Both the position numbers and the translations under genes were made by a program. A stretch of DNA of 18,844 nucleotides from positions 1 through 18,844 of the forward strand of contig ONQK01000062.1 of assembly GCA_900319895.1 (NCBI GenBank). The letters run 5' to 3'. This document shows positions 14,844 to 18,844 of the stretch, one piece after another. Under the pieces are notes generated by a model, which was not told the origin of the DNA, ran no database searches, and saw nothing but the letters and a program-made list of their open reading frames with translations. The first letter of the stretch is position 1, and each line of letters starts with the position of its first letter. The DNA comes from an uncultured Prevotella sp. GTDB taxonomy: Bacteria > Bacteroidota > Bacteroidia > Bacteroidales > Bacteroidaceae.

Positions 14844-17789
14844 CTATTTAAACATCACTTTCTTTCCGTCCACAATGTAGATACCGCGCCCTGGGTTAGC
14901 CACGCGTCGCCCTTGCAGGTCGTAGACTTTCAGTTCGCTGCCCTTAGCAGTCGGTTCTACGTCCGTAATGCCAGTAACCTCGTCGTCCACTTCCACGAAA
15001 GTATAACCTGCATTAAAGAACGGTTCCATGAAGAAGCCTTTGGCTTCGCCGCCCTCTTCCTCTACGAGCTGTACATATGCACGGAAACCTTTCGCAGAGT
15101 CAACGCCCTTTGAGGTATAGTACATCGTGTTGTTTGCATGGTAGTAAGAGTTCGCTGGTATGGCTTTGGTTCCGCCATCATAATACCCTTTAGACTTGAT
15201 GCGGTATTTCTTTCCAGAAGTGTCGCCAGCTATTTGCACCAGCTTCGCCGCCTGTGTCACCTGTACAGGTTGCCACTCGATTAAGCCGCTTGATGATATA
15301 GCCGATCTAGACTGGTTATAACCAGGAAATACCGTCAACGCATTTATCCTATATTTATCAATCATATAGATAGGGCCATTGACTCTTCCCTGACAATCAC
15401 TGGTTATCTTTTCGTTTCTTTGCTCACCTATCACGAAGAACTCTTTGGTTGTACCACCTTCTGTTTTTTCCTGGTAGTTTCTTTGGTAATATGCACCTGC
15501 AGGCAATACAGGATAGTCAGAAGGCATTATGATGTAAGGCTTGCCTGCGTACATTGCCACCACATTGTCTGCCAGTTCAACCGACTTGTAATAGATGGTT
15601 TTCCCTTCCAGCTTCTCCAATTCAGACACTTTGGCGTCCTTTCCAAAAGCTTCTTTCACCTGTGCACCCGTCAAGTCAAGCGGTAGAACGATAGAATTCC
15701 AGTTGTCTTTTTTAAGCGTACGATGGATTATGACTTTGCTCACCACATGCTTGTCCCCAGACTCCAATTCAGCATTAGTTAAATATTGAAACAAATCCAT
15801 TAAGATAGTATTGTTTAGTGGCACATCCTCGTCAATAACAAATTCATCGTTGAAATCTTTTCCGAGATAAACGAGTTCGAACTCATCGAAGCAGACCCAT
15901 TCGCCCACCGCTCCGGTGGAGTTATGCTCAACGCCGATAATCAAATCCTCACCGTCGCCAAGCTGTACTTCTACGCCGACACGGTATTTCTGTGCCTGTT
16001 CCAGCTTTGTTGCATTGAAGAAGCGCCCTGCGGCAGAAACGGTCTTGGGAACATAGTATATCTTGTCACTTTCATACGGCGAACCAAGGTCGGCCCCCTT
16101 TATCCTTGCAAAGACGTTCTTGTCTTTCAAAGCTTCAATGCGGACATCATTAGAAATGCCATATACGGTTCCTGTAGGGTTACCCCCCAACTGTGTGTAT
16201 TGGAAATTGTCTGAAGCCATGAATACTTCCTTGGAAAGGTCGTCCAAGTCATCCTCGGACGTTAGACCGTCGAAGATTGAGGGCAGGCGGCGCATCTGCT
16301 TGCCATCGGTTGCCGTCTGTGCAAAGAGATAAGAGCCTCCGCTGGTTGTTCTGTTTGCAGGTTGTGCTTTGGCAACCTGCTCGGTAGTATATGTTGGATT
16401 ATTATCATCGTCCACTGCAAAGTCCTCCATTCGATCCGGTGCATAGAATCCACGACAATAGACAACATATTTCCCTGCACGCAGGCCTTTGATTGTCTGT
16501 TTCAGGCCGGCTGCCCCTTGGAAGATAGAGGCGCAAAGATTGGACTCCATACCGAGTGTCATGCTGGGCTCCTTCTCGAGACAGCGCTGCAAATTACTAC
16601 GTTCTGCTGCCAATCCGTGTCCATATCCCCAATAATATCCGACACCGATTTTGTGGAAGTGAAAATTATTTGCATTGCTCGCCTTATCTGCTTCATACTG
16701 CGTCTTGTAGTCGTTGTCGATGGGATAGTCGTGATTGGGTTCCCAATCCCATTTCATATCAGCAGCTCCCTTGGGAGTTTGCCCCGTTTGGTGGGTGTAG
16801 ATGTATGCGTTATAGAACTTATTGTTCTGGATATTGAACGATGCGTCCACCGGCGTTTTCTTGCTGGCGGTCAGACGGTATTTCTTACGCTCGTCGTATG
16901 TAACGATTTTCCACTGTGCAGCCGTACTGTCTTTTATGAGTTCCAAACCGTCGGCCAACGGCAGGATATGTTCTGCATTCAAGTAACTGTTCCATGTAGT
17001 GCTTTCAACGATTATTTTCTCGTCGCCCATGCATTCAGTCGTTGCGCTGTTATACATTTTTCCGGCAAACTTTCTGAAACGAACGACATTGTAGTCTGAC
17101 TGGTCTGACGTTTCAGAAGTCAGATACACATACGATTTACGTCCCTGGTATTCAGAGTTACTGTCATTACTTTGATGTCCTACCGTAGCACTCCTCCGAA
17201 AGGCAAAAATATTGTAGATATAACCACCGTCTGGGTCTTCTTTCACCGGATGGAAATACCAGATGAAACCGCCAGGGTAAGCGTTGGCACCGTCAGTGTT
17301 ATTTATATATTCCTTTTTTTCACGCGCAAAGATGTAGCGCATGTTTTCGAAGGCTCCCCATTTGCCGTCGCCATTAGCAGCACGTCCGAGCACGCGCCCG
17401 TCGTTCACATCGTGCAACCCAATCCAATAGCCTGTATAACTGCCATGCTCTATAACGTTGTCCGGATGGTCGGCTATTCTACCATCTCCAGCAGCAGGCT
17501 GTATACTGAATCTCAACCCCACATGGTCTAGCATGGAAGCCGTTCCCCAATAGTCGCCAGCGACGAGATATTCTCCAGTCTTTACGTTTACCAAATAAAC
17601 ATTTTCCATGCCATCCTCCGGCAACTGCCTCCCTAACCAGTGGTGTCCTAATAATTTCGAAATAGTCATTTTGTCGAGCTCTTTCTGGGCGGCAGTCACC
17701 TCGGGAGCTTCTGTTTGGGCTTTTAATGCTGACGGCATCAGAAAGAGTACCGCTGGCAGCAAAAGCGAAAGGGTATAAAACTTTTTCAT
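14844..17789 (-). CDS. Large secreted multidomain protein, Prevotella type
   Basis: A 981-aa exported protein with a signal peptide (MKKFYTLSLLLPAVLFLMPSA, cleavage likely after LKAQ, residue 25). About 60-300 resembles the 'YLVNVKTGEYLVAGDYWGT' modules, probably trefoil-like, of Bacteroidales surface proteins. About 410-645 looks like a jelly-roll carbohydrate-binding domain (GLRAGKYVVYCRGFYAP ... CFDEFELVYLG). About 695-755 carries a common Bacteroidales module (NWNSIVLPLDLTGAQVKEAFG ... AGKPYIIMPS). The end, LKVYDLQGRRV ... GIYIVDGKKVMFK, is the short C-terminal tail seen on many Prevotella secreted proteins and resembles type IX sorting domains. No catalytic motif was recognised, so adhesion or glycan binding is inferred. 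It follows the 72-aa peptide gene by 47 nt. Confidence 0.8.
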   Translation of the reverse strand: MKKFYTLSLLLPAVLFLMPSALKAQTEAPEVTAAQKELDKMTISKLLGHHWLGRQLPEDGMENVYLVNVKTGEYLVAGDYWGTASMLDHVGLRFSIQPAAGDGRIADHPDNVIEHGSYTGYWIGLHDVNDGRVLGRAANGDGKWGAFENMRYIFAREKKEYINNTDGANAYPGGFIWYFHPVKEDPDGGYIYNIFAFRRSATVGHQSNDSNSEYQGRKSYVYLTSETSDQSDYNVVRFRKFAGKMYNSATTECMGDEKIIVESTTWNSYLNAEHILPLADGLELIKDSTAAQWKIVTYDERKKYRLTASKKTPVDASFNIQNNKFYNAYIYTHQTGQTPKGAADMKWDWEPNHDYPIDNDYKTQYEADKASNANNFHFHKIGVGYYWGYGHGLAAERSNLQRCLEKEPSMTLGMESNLCASIFQGAAGLKQTIKGLRAGKYVVYCRGFYAPDRMEDFAVDDDNNPTYTTEQVAKAQPANRTTSGGSYLFAQTATDGKQMRRLPSIFDGLTSEDDLDDLSKEVFMASDNFQYTQLGGNPTGTVYGISNDVRIEALKDKNVFARIKGADLGSPYESDKIYYVPKTVSAAGRFFNATKLEQAQKYRVGVEVQLGDGEDLIIGVEHNSTGAVGEWVCFDEFELVYLGKDFNDEFVIDEDVPLNNTILMDLFQYLTNAELESGDKHVVSKVIIHRTLKKDNWNSIVLPLDLTGAQVKEAFGKDAKVSELEKLEGKTIYYKSVELADNVVAMYAGKPYIIMPSDYPVLPAGAYYQRNYQEKTEGGTTKEFFVIGEQRNEKITSDCQGRVNGPIYMIDKYRINALTVFPGYNQSRSAISSSGLIEWQPVQVTQAAKLVQIAGDTSGKKYRIKSKGYYDGGTKAIPANSYYHANNTMYYTSKGVDSAKGFRAYVQLVEEEGGEAKGFFMEPFFNAGYTFVEVDDEVTGITDVEPTAKGSELKVYDLQGRRVANPGRGIYIVDGKKVMFK

Positions 17790-17836
17790 ATTTCTTTTTT
17801 GTTGTTTACGTTACTTTACTTTAAAATTTAATTTAA

Positions 17837-18055
17837 TTAAAAATTTATCACTCCGTCCCAGAATTCGTCGTCATCGTCATAGTCCCAGATGTAACCTTTT
17901 GCATCTGGTGGAGGAGGATTGTCGTCGTCGTCATTGTTCACGAGCCCTGTCCCTCCATGGCCATCCTTCCAATAGGATACATCGTGACAGAAATTCCGGA
18001 GTTCAACAAACACAACCGTTGTCATTGGCTGTCGATAGATTTGCTTAACTTTCAT
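17837..18055 (-). CDS. Small acidic peptide of a Prevotella-type family, function unknown
   Basis: A 72-aa protein with a basic start MKVKQIYRQPMTTVVFVELR, a cysteine in NFCHDVSYW, a Gly/Asn linker, then NNDDDDNPPPPDAKGYIW and a strongly acidic aromatic end DYDDDDEFWDGVINF. Prevotella genomes hold many short proteins of this shape (MKK..Y..P...VV.VE start, DAK then acidic or aromatic residues), often next to large surface proteins; I know of no assigned function. There is no classical signal peptide or membrane helix. It has its own consensus promoter upstream and is the first gene of a probable two-gene unit with the 981-aa secreted protein. GAAGACAAAAG precedes the ATG as a plausible binding site. 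Confidence 0.7.
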   Translation of the reverse strand: MKVKQIYRQPMTTVVFVELRNFCHDVSYWKDGHGGTGLVNNDDDDNPPPPDAKGYIWDYDDDDEFWDGVINF

Positions 18056-18175
18056 CTTTTGTCTTCAATTTTTCTGGTTTATACTATGTTATTTGATATT
18101 TTTTAACAGTTTAGTAAGTTTGATTAATGCTAGTTAGTCAGCTACGATATTTCATCAATTGTTGATTTTGCTCTG

Positions 18176-18206
18176 CAAATATACGGAAAACTTTCCATAA
18201 TACAAA
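18176..18206 (-). promoter_or_regulatory. Promoter of the peptide/secreted-protein pair
   Basis: TTTG (18206-18203), 19-base spacer, TATATTTG (18183-18176) on the minus strand. Predicted start near 18169, leaving a leader of about 114 nt before ATG 18055. Confidence 0.72.
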
Positions 18207-18596
18207 ATTTTTAATGGTTTTTCACCCTCCAAGCCTTAATATTCATTAATAAAATTAACAGGTTTTAAGTAAACTTTTTTTAAAGATTTCATAAACCCAT
18301 TGTTATGATGATAAGGCAGAATTATACATGGATAACGGCTGGCTGTTTGGTTTCTACATGCATAACGCCTCAACCGATGTGGACCTAGCCTGAGACTTGG
18401 CATTCAAATCATTGGGAGGCCTACTTACTATGACTCCTTTTAATTTAATTGTCCACAGAATTAAAGGATTTTATTAAGGGGAATCATTCAAGTATAGAAA
18501 AGCCCACTAAAAACACCTGCTCCACCTTATAAATATAGGGGATAGCACCCATCAACAACAAAATTCAACAAAAAAACAAAAAAATGTTATTTTTAT
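18207..18596. other. Gene-free AT-rich stretch
   Basis: No open frame here has a plausible start, ribosome-binding site and family resemblance. A short plus-strand frame (ATG 18329, MDNGWLFGFYMHNASTDVDL, stop soon after) has no promoter and is probably chance. The segment about 18330-18430 is less AT-rich than its surroundings and might be a gene remnant, but I cannot name a parent. A weak hairpin, CCTTTTAATT (18436-18445) with AATTAAAGG (18459-18467) followed by ATTTTATT, could be a plus-strand terminator. Confidence 0.4.
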
Positions 18597-18627
18597 TTTG
18601 TCAATTCAAAAATATGTTTTATATTTG
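18597..18627 (+). promoter_or_regulatory. Promoter of the terminal RNA candidate
   Basis: TTTG (18597-18600), 19-base spacer, TATATTTG (18620-18627). Predicted start near 18634. It is as good a consensus as any promoter in the window, yet no protein gene follows. Confidence 0.7.
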
Positions 18628-18633
18628 CAAACC

Positions 18634-18844
18634 CTTTTAGGAGTTTTATGGGTTTATTAGAGAGGCTTGTATTTATCCTATAACTTAAAGCCCGAGAGAT
18701 TTCTCAAATGTAAAATGCAACAGACGGAATAGTGATTCTTCACACGTTGGCATGGGCTGTCATTAATGTATTTTTGCATAAGTTTTCTTAGGACTACAAG
18801 ACGAAGATATGAAGCATACAGAGGTCTATCTCTAAGTAATCCTA
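18634..18844 (+). ncRNA. Structured RNA candidate, possibly Bacteroidales 6S RNA
   Basis: About 200 nt downstream of a consensus promoter and without a convincing gene. The two ends pair: GGGTT (18650-18654) with AATCC (18838-18842), then after a 2x2 loop TTAGAGA (18657-18663) with TCTCTAA (18829-18835), then TTGTAT (18667-18672) with ATACAG (18816-18821, one G-U pair). Inside are ATGCAA (18715-18720) with TTGCAT (18774-18779) and small hairpins GAGA/TCTC near 18694 and GTGA/TCAC (18732-18743). A long rod with an open centre and a length near 190 nt fits 6S RNA, which binds RNA polymerase. Against it: the 3' end is at the window edge, and it could be the leader of an off-window gene. Family assignment is inference. 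Confidence 0.45.

Noticed and set aside
18329..18394. Short plus-strand frame MDNGWLFGFYMHNASTDVDL
   Set aside because: It lacks a promoter consensus and ribosome-binding site, and is too short to support.

Overview
The window looks like chromosomal DNA of a Bacteroidales bacterium, most likely Prevotella or a close relative. Three things point there. Most genes are preceded by the Bacteroidota promoter pattern TTTG-N18-20-TAnnTTTG rather than an E. coli -35/-10. Rho carries a very long disordered N-terminal insertion. Several families are typical of the group: single-chain class II GlyRS followed by an FKBP lipoprotein, a head-GIN lipoprotein with an ABC exporter, and a large secreted protein ending in a short Prevotella-type tail. 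No tRNA, rRNA, IS element, prophage or CRISPR array was seen.

Layout: 1-1700 (-) is the 5' part of a TamB-like envelope gene, open at the window edge, with a perfect 12-bp inverted repeat upstream of it. 1922-4770 (-) is a four-gene operon transcribed as ABC ATPase, ABC-2 type permease, GIN-domain lipoprotein and short YtrA-type GntR regulator. It has a consensus promoter with an operator-like palindrome over the predicted start site and ends in a hairpin terminator. 5024-5968 (+) is a FabK/nitronate-monooxygenase type flavoenzyme with a strong terminator. 6094-7473 (-) is a MATE exporter. 7640-9869 (-) is glyS followed by an FKBP lipoprotein. 10065-11184 (+) is a DUF486 membrane protein followed by a TtcA-like tRNA thiolase. 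11244-12338 (-) is a glycosyltransferase, divergent from rho at 12540-14477 (+). 14844-18055 (-) is a 72-aa acidic peptide gene followed by a 981-aa secreted multidomain protein, under one consensus promoter.

From 18597 to the window end there is a consensus plus-strand promoter but no gene. The roughly 200 nt after it have 5' and 3' ends that pair with each other, enclosing smaller hairpins. This looks like a structured RNA, possibly the Bacteroidales 6S RNA, or else the leader of an off-window gene.

Most genes are ordinary housekeeping or envelope functions. The parts most worth a second look are the peptide plus secreted-protein pair, the terminal RNA candidate, the palindrome cluster upstream of tamB, and the operator candidate of the GntR/ABC operon. 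All calls come from reading the sequence; no database search was run.
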